A stretch of DNA of 64,000 bases from the NCBI GenBank assembly GCA_018806985.1, contig JADANN010000161.1, forward strand, positions 99,310 to 163,309, in the 5' to 3' direction. A program made the translations under genes and the position numbers. The stretch is from Angiostrongylus vasorum (taxonomy: Eukaryota; Nematoda; Chromadorea; Rhabditida; Metastrongylidae). Shown one piece after another: positions 39,501 through 46,881 of this stretch (position 1 is its first letter; each line of letters opens with the position of its first letter). The notes under the pieces were generated by a model. The model was not told the origin of the DNA. It was given only the letters and a program-made list of their open reading frames with translations, and did not search any database.

Positions 39501-40080
39501 ACCATAAAGAAGCACCGAAATACTTCACTTCACCGTCAGACAAACTACTAAGAAATGCATAGAGTTCCGAACTACTGGCGGTTATCGTTGGAGTTAAAGT
39601 GTCACGTGATGAAGTACAGTTGTCTAAAACAAGAAGTGATACATGTGGTAACCAGTATGATCAGAATGGATAGGCAAAAAAATGGTACGAAATCTAAAAA
39701 AACACGGACCAGATATGACGAAATCAACTAGATTATGCGAGATTTTGCATAGAAACTCCATAACAGTTGACGACCTCTTTGACCAGTCAATGACAGTCAA
39801 AATAGATTTCGTCCAGTTATAAGCTTGTACAAGAGCCACGATAACACTGCGACTATAAGAAAACCTTATCGTTGAAACGACGTGCGAACACTCATAGACC
39901 ATAGAACGCGGGTGCTCCAGCATAAGAAAAAAAATTAAAATCGAGTCTTCGAACCTTTTTTTCGTCCCTAGTCCTTGTGAAATCTGTTAGCAGATCGTCC
40001 AGGTTTTGAAGTACTGCTAGATCTGCAACACACCAATCCCGTCTCTTCCGCGACATCGTCACCAGAGGTCCACGACCCAT
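26044..40080 (-). CDS. RIF1: RIF1-like telomere/replication-timing protein, 27 exons
   Basis: Exons read right to left: 40080-39955, 39914-39710, 39623-39460, 38490-37982, 37823-37726, 37668-37573, 37505-37351, 37260-37180, 36730-36612, 36464-36284, 35809-35642, 35582-35397, 34895-34805, 34590-34490, 34300-34211, 34135-34031, 33951-33761, 33673-33559, 33188-33082, 32943-32710, 31102-31010, 30898-30703, 30143-30036, 29004-28835, 27572-27385, 27305-27015, 26181-26044. Every junction keeps phase. The total is about 1,434 codons if one base is dropped from a G5 run in exon 25. Exons 1-18 give leucine-rich helical sequence as in the HEAT array, then a polar linker with a KVKF PP1-docking motif, then the RIF1 C-terminal block ([37 protein letters not shown]). 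RIF1 is a nuclear PP1 adaptor controlling origin timing and telomeres. Insect orthologues are about this long, human longer. Exons 1, 2, 8, 11 and 26 have the least certain boundaries. Confidence 0.75.
26630..26862 (-). mobile_element. MITE-A in RIF1 intron 26
   Basis: Read on the minus strand it starts CATTGACAAGCTAACACG and continues through CTACGTCTTCGTCTCC, TAGTCCACAGTCG and GTGGAGCACC. The right-hand terminus is truncated. It is in the same orientation as the host gene. Confidence 0.6.
27015..27305 (-). CDS. RIF1: RIF1-like exon 26, acidic Ser/Thr-rich tail
   Basis: Acceptor CTTTTAG at the right. Encodes a threonine/serine-rich stretch, acidic runs ([10 protein letters not shown]), then a basic helix [11 protein letters not shown]. 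Two donors are possible: AAA|GTTGGT, which joins the last exon in frame, and G|GTGAGT four bases later, which is stronger by consensus but would stop within four codons of the last exon. I chose the first, because the joined helix then continues smoothly. Confidence 0.6.
27385..27572 (-). CDS. RIF1: RIF1-like exon 25, C-terminal DNA-binding-type block, with a one-base frame break
   Basis: Opens with [20 protein letters not shown] then [14 protein letters not shown]. The frame then shifts at the GGGGG run 27465-27469 (CCCCC on the coding strand). Removing one base restores [20 protein letters not shown] up to the donor AAG|GTGAAG. A 37-base intron from GAG|GTATCG to ATCGAG would also keep frame but would remove the conserved L.I+.P core, so a frameshift or assembly error is more likely. 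The exon is followed downstream in phase by exon 26. Confidence 0.7.
27715..28775 (+). mobile_element. LINE-A (RTE type), decayed, antisense in RIF1 intron 24
   Basis: Follows the 61.86-62.77 kb copy along its length: CTACAAGCTCTCCACGAAGAT, GGATTTTGAAAAGGATTTTG, CTCGTCGACCAAGGAGT, then FADD-type coding (CGTTTCGCCGACGACTACC, i.e. RFADDY) at about 28168, and the 3' end GTGCTGTAGCCTGCAAAACTC with GTGAAGACGGGCC. Many stops and indels. It separates exons 24 and 25 of the host gene. Confidence 0.75.
28835..29004 (-). CDS. RIF1: RIF1-like exon 24, start of the conserved C-terminal block
   Basis: Bounded by GCATTTTAG and AATGG|GTACGC. The second half encodes [20 protein letters not shown], which fits the RIF1 C-terminal signature as I remember it (a P.[FY]P.L.[DN]C..P[IV]..I...L pattern). 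It ends in phase 2 and joins exon 25 to continue into the ARGI...L.TLT..EV block. Confidence 0.8.
29120..29235 (+). mobile_element. tRNA-like SINE scrap
   Basis: CGTCTTTGGTTCGATCCCGCG is B-box-like and is followed by a body loosely like the SINE body (GGCAACTTTACGCCATAC, ACCTGGGAAC). The same CGTCTTTGGTTC.ATCCC phrase occurs at about 19310. Ends at an (ACT)n stretch. Confidence 0.35.
29270..29500 (-). mobile_element. SINE2 copy in RIF1 intron 23
   Basis: Reverse orientation: begins at the tail complement (GTAGTGCGGATCATAGCAC) and continues through TCGTTCCCTCGCATCC, CTTCGGCTGCTGTTTGA and the upstream body. The head is not clear. Confidence 0.6.
29530..29835 (-). mobile_element. second SINE2 copy in RIF1 intron 23
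   Basis: Directly follows the previous one in the same orientation: ATTCGTTTCCTCGAATCC, GTGTGGCTTCGGCAGCTGC, GGTTAAGTCCGGTACCAATT, then a remnant of the head (CTCGTGATGATATT) and an (ATT)n-like stretch at the right. Confidence 0.65.
30431..30563. repeat. (TA)n / (GA)n microsatellite in RIF1 intron 22
   Basis: Alternating TA and CA/TA units from 30431 pass into a (GA)n run at about 30535-30563. Confidence 0.9.
30703..30898 (-). CDS. RIF1: RIF1-like exon 22 with PP1-docking motif
   Basis: Exon bounded by TTTTAG and CAG|GTAATT. The polar, low-complexity linker ends in [18 protein letters not shown] fits the RVxF class of protein phosphatase 1 docking motifs, which metazoan RIF1 proteins carry close to their C-terminal domain. 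The usual partner motif SILK is not next to it. A literal SILK occurs in exon 15 (34211-34300), but within a hydrophobic helix, so I treat it as chance. Confidence 0.7.
31340..31960. other. RIF1 intron 20 interior, unidentified
   Basis: Short frames on both strands with basic, arginine-rich content. It could be an old mobile-element piece, but I find no motif. The neighbouring frame at 31327-31130 does not fit host phases and was left out of the gene. Confidence 0.35.
34360..34451 (-). CDS. RIF1: tandem duplicate of exon 14, alternative or decaying
   Basis: Repeats the first 60 bases of exon 14 and its upstream intron edge ([18 protein letters not shown]), then diverges to [12 protein letters not shown] before the same GTTGTTTTTTGC donor. 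The acceptor is weaker (CACAATATTCAG). It has the same start and end phases as exon 14, so it could replace it. Including both would create TAG at the junction, so they can only be used one at a time. Whether it is ever spliced in is unknown; its second half no longer matches exon 14. Confidence 0.45.
34490..34590 (-). CDS. RIF1: RIF1-like exon 14 (upper copy of a duplicated exon)
   Basis: Acceptor is a long T run ending TTTCAG; donor is GAG|GTTGTTTTTT. Encodes [20 protein letters not shown] followed by [10 protein letters not shown]. It starts with two bases completing a split codon and ends in phase 0, exactly fitting exons 13 and 15. Its near-identical partner lies just downstream. Confidence 0.7.
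34924..35283 (+). mobile_element. SINE2 copy, antisense in RIF1 intron 12
   Basis: Head GTAACACAACGGTACTGATATCAGTCATCACGAG (diverged), the body with GATAGCAGATTTCTTGGG, then GAAACGAATCGAATTCAAGAAGTGC and GATGTGAAAGATGGG. Inserted between exons 12 and 13. Confidence 0.7.
35858..36235 (+). mobile_element. SINE2 copy, antisense in RIF1 intron 10
   Basis: GGGCCGGATAATATAGTGGTAATG head, ATCGCGAGCATGTTGCCGGTTCGATCTCGC (B box), full body, and tail AAGTGCTGGGATCCACACAG with GTGGAGACGGGTCGTATAAAA. Inserted between exons 10 and 11. Confidence 0.75.
37982..38490 (-). CDS. RIF1: RIF1-like exon 4 (largest exon, HEAT-type helical region)
   Basis: A 509-base exon open throughout, bounded by CTTTAG at the acceptor and TCATA|GTAAGA at the donor. 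It encodes about 170 residues of alternating amphipathic helices ([19 protein letters not shown]-type runs, [11 protein letters not shown]) typical of HEAT/ARM solenoids. It starts in phase 0 and ends in phase 2, matching exons 3 and 5. The overlapping + frame at 38222-38494 is a shadow. Confidence 0.75.
38636..39015 (+). mobile_element. F3 composite element, copy 1 of a tandem pair in RIF1 intron 3
   Basis: Head CAACCGTTTACTGCTTCATCG, internal CACCACCGTCATGGTATCAAA and GCCTGGCCGATCTCGG, and a 3' tail TTTGCTGGGGCTCGCACTAAC followed by GAGGACGGCCCGTCCAAG. The tail resembles the LINE-A end at 62.71-62.76 kb. About 380 bases. Confidence 0.8.
39038..39435 (+). mobile_element. F3 composite element, copy 2 of the tandem pair
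   Basis: Same orientation, starting within 25 bases of the first copy's end. CAGTTTCTCGCCTCACTGTGG head, the same middle, tail TATGCTGGGGTCCGCACAAC and GAGGACGGGCTATCCGAGTATC, then an AAGTAAGTATCC-type run. The 124-codon minus frame over it is a by-product. Confidence 0.8.
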
Positions 40081-40101
40081 ACTTCTAGTCAATACGACGC
40101 T
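40054..40101 (-). promoter_or_regulatory. probable 5' end: splice acceptor and start codon of the RIF1-like gene
   Basis: TTGTTTAG ends at 40100 on the minus strand, 19 bases before ATG at 40080-40078. In nematodes such a site close to the first ATG is often a spliced-leader trans-splice acceptor. A second in-frame ATG is at 40056-40054. The frame is also open upstream of the acceptor, so a cis-spliced upstream exon is not excluded. Confidence 0.45.
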
Positions 40102-40104
40102 AAA

Positions 40105-41340
40105 CAATGAGTAAACACCAACCTGTAACAACGATAAGCATCTCTACAACAGAAACTCTAAATCACTTAAAGAAAGAACTAAGGGACAACCACAAAAATT
40201 GCCGCACTCGCTAACCAGACTTTTGTAGCTGTTTCTTCCCGCCGTTTAGATTTCAATTGGAGCACGTAATTTTCTCGACTCCAAAGCACTTGCTAAAACA
40301 ACAACAACAACAACAGCGGGTCTATCCCTGTACACAAAGCATTCGTCGCACAAAAGCGATTTGTGGGAAGATCTAGAGGTTAATAGCCTAATATAAAATG
40401 ACCTCGGTCAACCAGTGAGGTTCACACGTCGGTCTCCGTTTTCCTTTCGTCATGAAATCACTCTACCGTACGTACTTCGTTGTAGGAAACCCCTCTTGTA
40501 CCCACTAACCCTATTAAGTATCTAAGCTTATCATCATATTGTATCACCACAGTGGTTGGGAAACATGTGGTTTATTTGTACGTTCACATCTCATTCGCCT
40601 AAAGACTGCTTTGGTCTTCACACTACTCGGTTTATCTCACACTATAGATCTCAGTGGCTAGGCTCTCCATCGACATAAGCAGTCCAGTAGCCTATGATAC
40701 AGCTACTCTGTCACGTCAACATTTATTTGTCCTATTTCATCTCATCGGTTGTACAGTCTCGGTACCATCATACCGTTATTCTCCTCTATCACTTGTCGTC
40801 CCATTGATCGTCGAGTGACTCGAGCGAGCTTCAGTAAATCTTCCACTTTTCCTTGTTGCATGCAAGAGTAGTCCAGTGGGTTCTGCTCGCTCTAGGGGGG
40901 TCGTTGAGCGTCATATCTTTCTTCTAGGATTTTCGCGAAAACTGTGACCATCGGATCAGTGGTCTTCCTGCAGTACGTTTGACATCCCGACAAATGCAAT
41001 CACAGACTGCTTTTGTCTATCGGTGGTCGTTCATACACATTACGGATGCAGTGTGACCATTGATGTTCTCTTGATTTAACGGTCAATAGCTGGTTTACAG
41101 TGGATACAAATGACTAATGTCCATAAATAATCCTGAGAAGGGAGCATTGAGACTCTGATTGTTTTTTTGTATCCGAGTTATTTTGGTTTTACTGACGCCT
41201 ACTCAAGTGAACAGGACGCATGAAATCCAGAGCTATGGAGAAACAGCGGCTGTATTTTCACATGTGTTTGTTTTTTCGTATTGATTTTCCAGACTTATTA
41301 GTTCTACAACTTTAAAAACCATAGAAAGCAAGATTTTCAC
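40105..41340. other. upstream flank of the RIF1-like gene, no gene recognised
   Basis: Includes a short (AAC)n run near 40300. No clear promoter elements, as expected if the message is trans-spliced. Confidence 0.4.
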
Positions 41341-41343
41341 AAG

Positions 41344-41754
41344 GTGTTTGTTATGGGCTTCTTTGAATATGAAAAAAGACAACAGCCATGGCTTTATGGA
41401 CTACACGACAAGTTGCAGATAGTTGATTGCTTCCAGTTTTTGAATTCCTTGAATGAGTTTGAGGATAGAAACCAGCTATTTTTCTGTGCATCAGAATATA
41501 CACATGGAATTCTATGGCGGAAAAATTCAGCACAATTAATGAGAGTGTCAATGACCCTTGGAGAAGAATTGCGGAGACGGCTTCTCAACGGTCAGATGTG
41601 TAGCACTGACGAAGGAATTTATTGGCACTCCTTTGTTCCCAAAAGGAACTACTTTCTGAGGAACTTCGTCTTGGTAGAATTGATGCTGAGTATAAAGCTA
41701 GAAGGATTTAGTCGTGGATCGATCTTCCATACAAAGTGGAATGTGTCTTCGTAA
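41344..41754 (+). CDS. unassigned 136-codon open frame
   Basis: A relatively long frame with balanced, protein-like composition (EYEKRQQPWLYGLHDKLQIV, then SMTLGEELRRRLLNG). No domain recognised. Shorter frames on the other strand overlap. A CAAG at 41340 is not a convincing acceptor. It could be an exon or pseudo-exon of an unknown gene. Confidence 0.25.
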   Translation: MFVMGFFEYEKRQQPWLYGLHDKLQIVDCFQFLNSLNEFEDRNQLFFCASEYTHGILWRKNSAQLMRVSMTLGEELRRRLLNGQMCSTDEGIYWHSFVPKRNYFLRNFVLVELMLSIKLEGFSRGSIFHTKWNVSS

Positions 41755-42699
41755 TCTTCTTCCAGCATCGTTTAAGAAGTATGAAGTGTTTAGATCAGTG
41801 CGAACAAAGCCATAGATTCCGACAAGTGCGTGTCAAAATGGGACTGTTTCGTAACATGCATTTGTCGTTTGTGAAATTGCTGGTAAAGTTAGTCGCCCAT
41901 AACCATAGTACTTCAAATTAGTTTACTTTCGAAGTCTACCACACAGACTTCAAAAAGTGATCTAATCCAATAATAAAGCAGAAATCCTAGAAGTAAATAT
42001 CAAGTAACGAGAGGTTCATGTTTGGGCGGTGGTTAGAGGTTCCCTGCAATGCAGTTATTTTCGTTGCTTCCACCGCTGCTTGCCTCAGATAGGGAAAAAA
42101 AGCAGCATGAGTTACGGGGGTAAAGTCGCGCGTGTACTAATAATCCCTCCCTGTGGTTCAGCATTAGGTTTTAAAAATCATCAACGATTTGTTGAGGAGT
42201 CAATGTGGATGAAATATAGAACCAGAGGTTTTTCTTTCCCGTTAGAATAATGAAAGTAGTTCGGTGAATGTTTTACTTATTAACGTGAGCCTATCCGGGA
42301 CCTGAAGGTGACGTCACCCAAAACAGGCATTGTGAAATAAACATTGTATGAGCAACGTCATTTCTGCTCATTGCGAAAAAAAAACTTACAAATCCATAAG
42401 TATTTGGAGAAAAAAATAGAATAATAACAAGATAAATAATCGATGGACAAGATAATATCTGGAATATTTATGTGTTCCTTCTCAAGCACACTGATATAAG
42501 AACCGAAGTTTTGACACCGGAAGAGTTAAACGCAAGGATAGCTTGTCGACGCCTTTGGATAGATCCGTTCTCGAGAATGACATGCTCTGGCCGTCGTACC
42601 ACAACATGCTTGGACTATCGAAAAAAATCCTGTACTTTCTCTTGACCGCATGAAAAATCGACTCGCATTTGTAACTTCGATTTGGGACAAGGAAATTGG

Positions 42700-43504
42700 A
42701 AGGAAAATGATTTAGTCGTAATTACAAAAATCGTAGCAATAACACCATCCAGAACTCTCCCATAAGCAAAGCATGTGCTTCCAAGACAAAATGGAACGTA
42801 CGTAACAACAGTACCTGTTGAACGAATAACACTCTGCAATTCTTGGTCACAGTTAGAATCGAGGTAGGTAGGTCAGAGACCATTCTTACGTGCCCGGAAG
42901 CAGACACAATTTTTATTTAGAACACACTTCTTTTCGCTGAAATCAAAAATCTTCACAGAGAGGATCGTAACGATTATGTGCAGATTGTATGCCGTCTATT
43001 CAAACATTCTGAACAATCATGTTTCTTACAATGGGGGGCATCTAGTGCGAACCATTTCAGCACCTACAGCAACACATTTCCGACAGTGCTGTTCTGTAAG
43101 GCTCTTGTAACATACCACAAACGATCTCTAATTTTTCGGACACTTGCAGCATCTCTCTCCATCGAAATTAGAGGTTGACGATTTCCATGCACCTTCAGTG
43201 AGCAGGTTTTCTCCACACGCTCGTTATGTATCCGCTATATACGTTCGTCAGGCACCTCTGAGCTCTAGGCAATCAAGGAGAAAACAGCTGTGTGTACACA
43301 ACAGCATAATAATGTCCATCTTATCCCTACATTTCAATACCGTTATATAGCTCCGATTCTGTTTAGCTACCCACTGTCCATTATTCAGTTTCCAAAGGAT
43401 AAGTTGTTCAGAAAGTTCTTTCCTAATTTTCATACAGCTGTCAATAACACTGGCCATCCTAGTCAATAAGTCCTCTGACAAACAAAGCTCTGTGTAGGCA
43501 GGTC
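42700..43504 (-). pseudogene. coding-like, cysteine-containing segments, probably a decayed gene
   Basis: From right to left: a segment 43504-43371 with acceptor CCTCCTAG and donor TGG|GTAGCT encodes TELCLSEDLLTRMASVIDSC and a helical continuation. A second near 43150-43064 encodes EKLEIVCGMLQEPYRTALSE then MCCC. A third near 43045-42980 encodes APHCKKHDCSECLNRRHTIC before a stop. A fourth, 42950-42895, has a good TTTCAG acceptor and GTAAGA donor and encodes KKCVLNKNCVCFRA. They look like pieces of one cysteine-containing protein, but the acceptors of the second and third pieces are poor and the spacing between them is too short for an intron. No family recognised. Confidence 0.25.
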
Positions 43505-44037
43505 CTAGGAGGACGGAAGACGACTCTACCTTTAAATGACACAGTGGATTCGTAGATGACTACGTATTCTCAGGCCTGTTTATTCTGGTGTTGTTCATGT
43601 TGTCGGTAAAGTAGAGAAGTCCAGATGACTTCCAAATTTCCTCCATATCATAACGGAGACTGCAATAGTAGGGCATGCAACATGAGTACTCATATTTCAA
43701 TGACTCCTTCGGTATGGTGGCTTAAGAACGCCCATCTTAAGTCTGACACCGACTATTCTTATTGCCTTATCAACAGTTGCCTCTTCGCAGTGCACATCGT
43801 TCGGTAGAGAATATTTGTTCGTATCATTAATTAGCATCTGTTAAATGCTAATGATAAACATTTCATAAAAATCTCTCGGTCAAGCGCACCGACCCTCCAC
43901 ATTTTCAGCTTCATCGTTGCTACTCCCGCTGTCGGACGAAGCCTGTGGTGAGGTTGGCGTTAGCTAGCATGGCTCAAAACCATAACATTGAATTCTTGAC
44001 CGTTAGAAGTCAACTGAAAACAATAAATAATAAAGGA

Positions 44038-44110
44038 CAAAGCTCTCGGCGTTGATCAAACACCTTAGGATACGCCATACGTCCGACTTCACGACGATTC
44101 CTACGTAATG
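44038..44110 (-). mobile_element. SINE1 3' fragment
   Basis: GGACAAAGCTCTCGGCGTTG, then a TTAGGATACGCCATACGTCC block. Only the 3' 70 bases are present. Confidence 0.6.
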
Positions 44111-44354
44111 TTTCGAAGCAGAATTTATAGAGCTTTTTCCTCATAAGGTATTTTTTAAAGGAGACGTAATGTAGAAGTTGGGAGACACACATTTCTAGTA
44201 AAACAGACCTAATCATAAGAATTTTATGGATATTAACTTGAGAGGATTCCATAGCTTAGAATTGCTTTCAAACATCTTCTTTCGCTTCGATTGCACGAAT
44301 TCAGCTGTGGTTGCACAGTGCATATATGCTGGTTGCATAAATTGCTCTCATGGG

Positions 44355-44735
44355 CCAGATCCTTTTAACGGTTAACCGCCTCACTATGGCTGCGAGGCCC
44401 CTCCTAGGAGTTCGGCTGCAATTTACATCGGGAGAGTCGTCTCCCCGGCAGGGTCTCCCAAGCTGAGAGGAGGTCAGGGTTCCCACCAGGAAACCGAACT
44501 AAAGAGTAAACCAGTATCAGGATCCACCACCGCCCTGGTATCAAACTAGTCGCATGGTGGCAAATCTCCCTCTGATCCACAAGGGCAGCGACTGCCTGTG
44601 GTGGTGACGACCTGAGGGAGACTTTTTCATGGCTGACCTGGCGACTCCAGGAAGCCGCATTGGGTAAACCAGCAAACCTTCGAAGAATGGAGATTATGCT
44701 GAGGTCCACAGAACCAGTGAAGATAGAAGTAAATA
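44355..44735 (+). mobile_element. F3 composite element
   Basis: Full-length copy: AACGGTTAACCGCCTCACTATGG head, CACCACCGCCCTGGTATCAAA, GATTATGCTGAGGTCCACAG tail. The tail end is diverged (GTGAAGATAGAAGT). Confidence 0.8.
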
Positions 44736-44883
44736 AGTGTGTGCAGGATTCCGCGTTTTACAACTATCTGTGCTTTTAGAATCCCATTTAGGGTACGATA
44801 TACACACAAAATTGACTTTGTGAAATGTTGAGATAACGTTATGTAAAAAAATTAAAATTGTCAATTTATTGGGAGAAACAAAG

Positions 44884-45118
44884 TTATTTGTGAGGGCAAG
44901 TCCTTAGTGCATGGAAAATGTTCACAGTAGTAACTGTCTTTCTCTTAGCGTGTACAGTTCAGGAGGTTCTTCATATACATAAACCCTTAGATGTGCATCG
45001 CACCACAACGACGAGCGATACGACGAATTGTCTGCTTGGTGATCCCTTGGATGTTGTCCTTGAGCAATTTACGATGGCTCTTAGCACCTCCTTTGCTTTC
45101 TTTTGAGCGTCCAGAAAT
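44884..45118 (-). pseudogene. histone H4 pseudogene 1
   Basis: Read on the minus strand the frame gives [20 protein letters not shown] then [18 protein letters not shown], unmistakably the start of histone H4. The initiator ATG is ATT (45118-45116). A stop follows CGAMHI. About 60 bases of the middle are deleted, and the frame resumes shifted with HAKRKTVTTVNIFHALRT before a TAA at 44886-44884. H4 is almost invariant, so these changes mean a dead copy. It has no intron. A related copy lies 580 bases to the right in the same orientation. Confidence 0.85.
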
Positions 45119-45479
45119 GTTGACACGTCACAAGGTTAGACACAGCAGTAGCATGAAGAACACCTCTTACTGCAGCGCCTCAGGTCCTCACGCCACACCT
45201 CCACTCAATACGACCAAAAATTCCACGTAATGTATGTTCCCAAGAAAAACCATCAACGAAGAGGTTTTCTGCGCGAAATGAGCTAAGGATTGCATTACGA
45301 CAAGACGACTTGAAGAAAGTGAGCTAACAGTAGACGAATAAATTAAAGAAACAGATAGTACACATTGCCTACACTTGCTCAACTTTCCATGCCATTACCA
45401 TATACTTAGTAAAAGAAAAAAAAGAACCTTCCAGCAGTAATAGGCGTCTTGAGTTTTCGATATTTTTGAAAGAAGCTGA

Positions 45480-45701
45480 ATAAGTAGTTAAAGAGCATCC
45501 CGGGCCACATTTTCGAGGAACGCCTTCTGTGCTTTAGGAGTTTCTTCAAACATATCTACCCTGAGATACGCATCGCACCACTACGATGAGTGATACAACG
45601 AATTGCCTACTTGGTGACCCTTTTGCATGTTGTTCCCCAACAATTTACGAAGGCGCTTAGTGCTTGCACTGCCAAGTCCTTTCTTTTGCGCGTGCAGACA
45701 T
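45480..45701 (-). pseudogene. histone H4 pseudogene 2
   Basis: Starts ATG (45701-45699) with MSARAK, then a shift, and KRLRKLLGNNMQ. After more damage and a stop it gives FEETPKAQKAFLENVARDAL, corresponding to the H4 segment around EET..VL..FLENVIRDA. The C-terminal part is missing. It keeps the middle that pseudogene 1 has lost, so the two decayed separately after duplication. Confidence 0.75.
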
Positions 45702-46881
45702 GTTGACAGTTGGCACAAATTAGCCATGGGGGAGCCGACGGAGCACCTCCTATACAGCTGCGCAACGGCTCCTCACGCTGTACCCCCAGTCAATAAAACA
45801 AACCGGTACGTGGGTGCACTCCAGGGCAAGGACCATCAATCGGCAGCTATCTTGCGCGAAATAAAGTAAGAATTGCGTTACAGCAAAACGATTCGAATAG
45901 AGTGAGGACCAGTAGAGAATGAAGTTTGAGAAACTGATGGTACACTTTCCCGACCAAGTCTACATACATTTAGTGAAGAAAACTTCTCTCACTGGTAACA
46001 GGCGTTCGGAGTTTTCGATCAACATATTCTGAAAGAAGGCGCCTTAACACTTCAGACCGAATTCATTAACAGAAGAGAACGTGTTACTAAAAAAAAGCTC
46101 TATAATTAATGGGTATTGTAAATATTTAACGACGGGACACTTTAATCTCACTGTAGAGTGGGAATGAGATAGCTCTGTACAAGAAATGCCAGGAAATCCA
46201 TACAGCAACTTCCGATGTGTTCGCGTCTTCGACCAGCACTTACCACTCTTTGTCATTTCCGTGCAAGGATTCCGCCCTACATATTATTAACAACATTGTA
46301 CTGGTAAACATAACATAAAAACAATGCGACAGAACAATTCACAAGATATTATAACATAATATAACTCCTTAGTGCACCACAACGCGGTGACATAGAGACC
46401 GCTGAAACCGCTGTTATCACGGAGTTTGAACCGGAATGAGGTTAACAGACTCCTCATTTTGGCGTGCGAGAGCTCCATTTCGTTCGAGTGGCTCGACTGA
46501 CGCCATATATTGTTCGAAAGAACTTCTATGTCCATTCTCCCTTCCGATCTTCAACCACCTTGAAGAAGACCCCCTCAGTTGCATTGAAGGTCCGATGGAG
46601 TGCCTGAGTGAGCCATTTCAACTCCCACTGCACTGCCGAGGGAGGCATCCAAGAACACACAATCAATGCTCGATCATGATGATTTTCCGTGCTCTCGAGG
46701 CATCTCCTCTGCAAAAGAAGTTAGGCACTAGCAGTTTTCTCTCATTAGGATTAACAGAAAAACGAGACAAGGAAGGGAAACAGATGTGCAGATGAGCCAA
46801 AACTACAACGAACAGCAACGAAGGAAAATTAATAGTGTTTGAATCACCATCTCCTCGGGAATGTGGTTATCCCAGAGAATT

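Larger units (their letters stand above)
44884..46010. repeat. tandem duplication carrying the two H4 pseudogenes
   Basis: The flanks match as well as the pseudogenes: TGCGCGAAATGAGCTAAGGATTGC at about 45270 parallels TGCGCGAAATAAAGTAAGAATTGC at about 45852, and CTCCACTCAAT parallels CCCCAGTCAAT. The unit length is about 580 bases. Confidence 0.65.
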
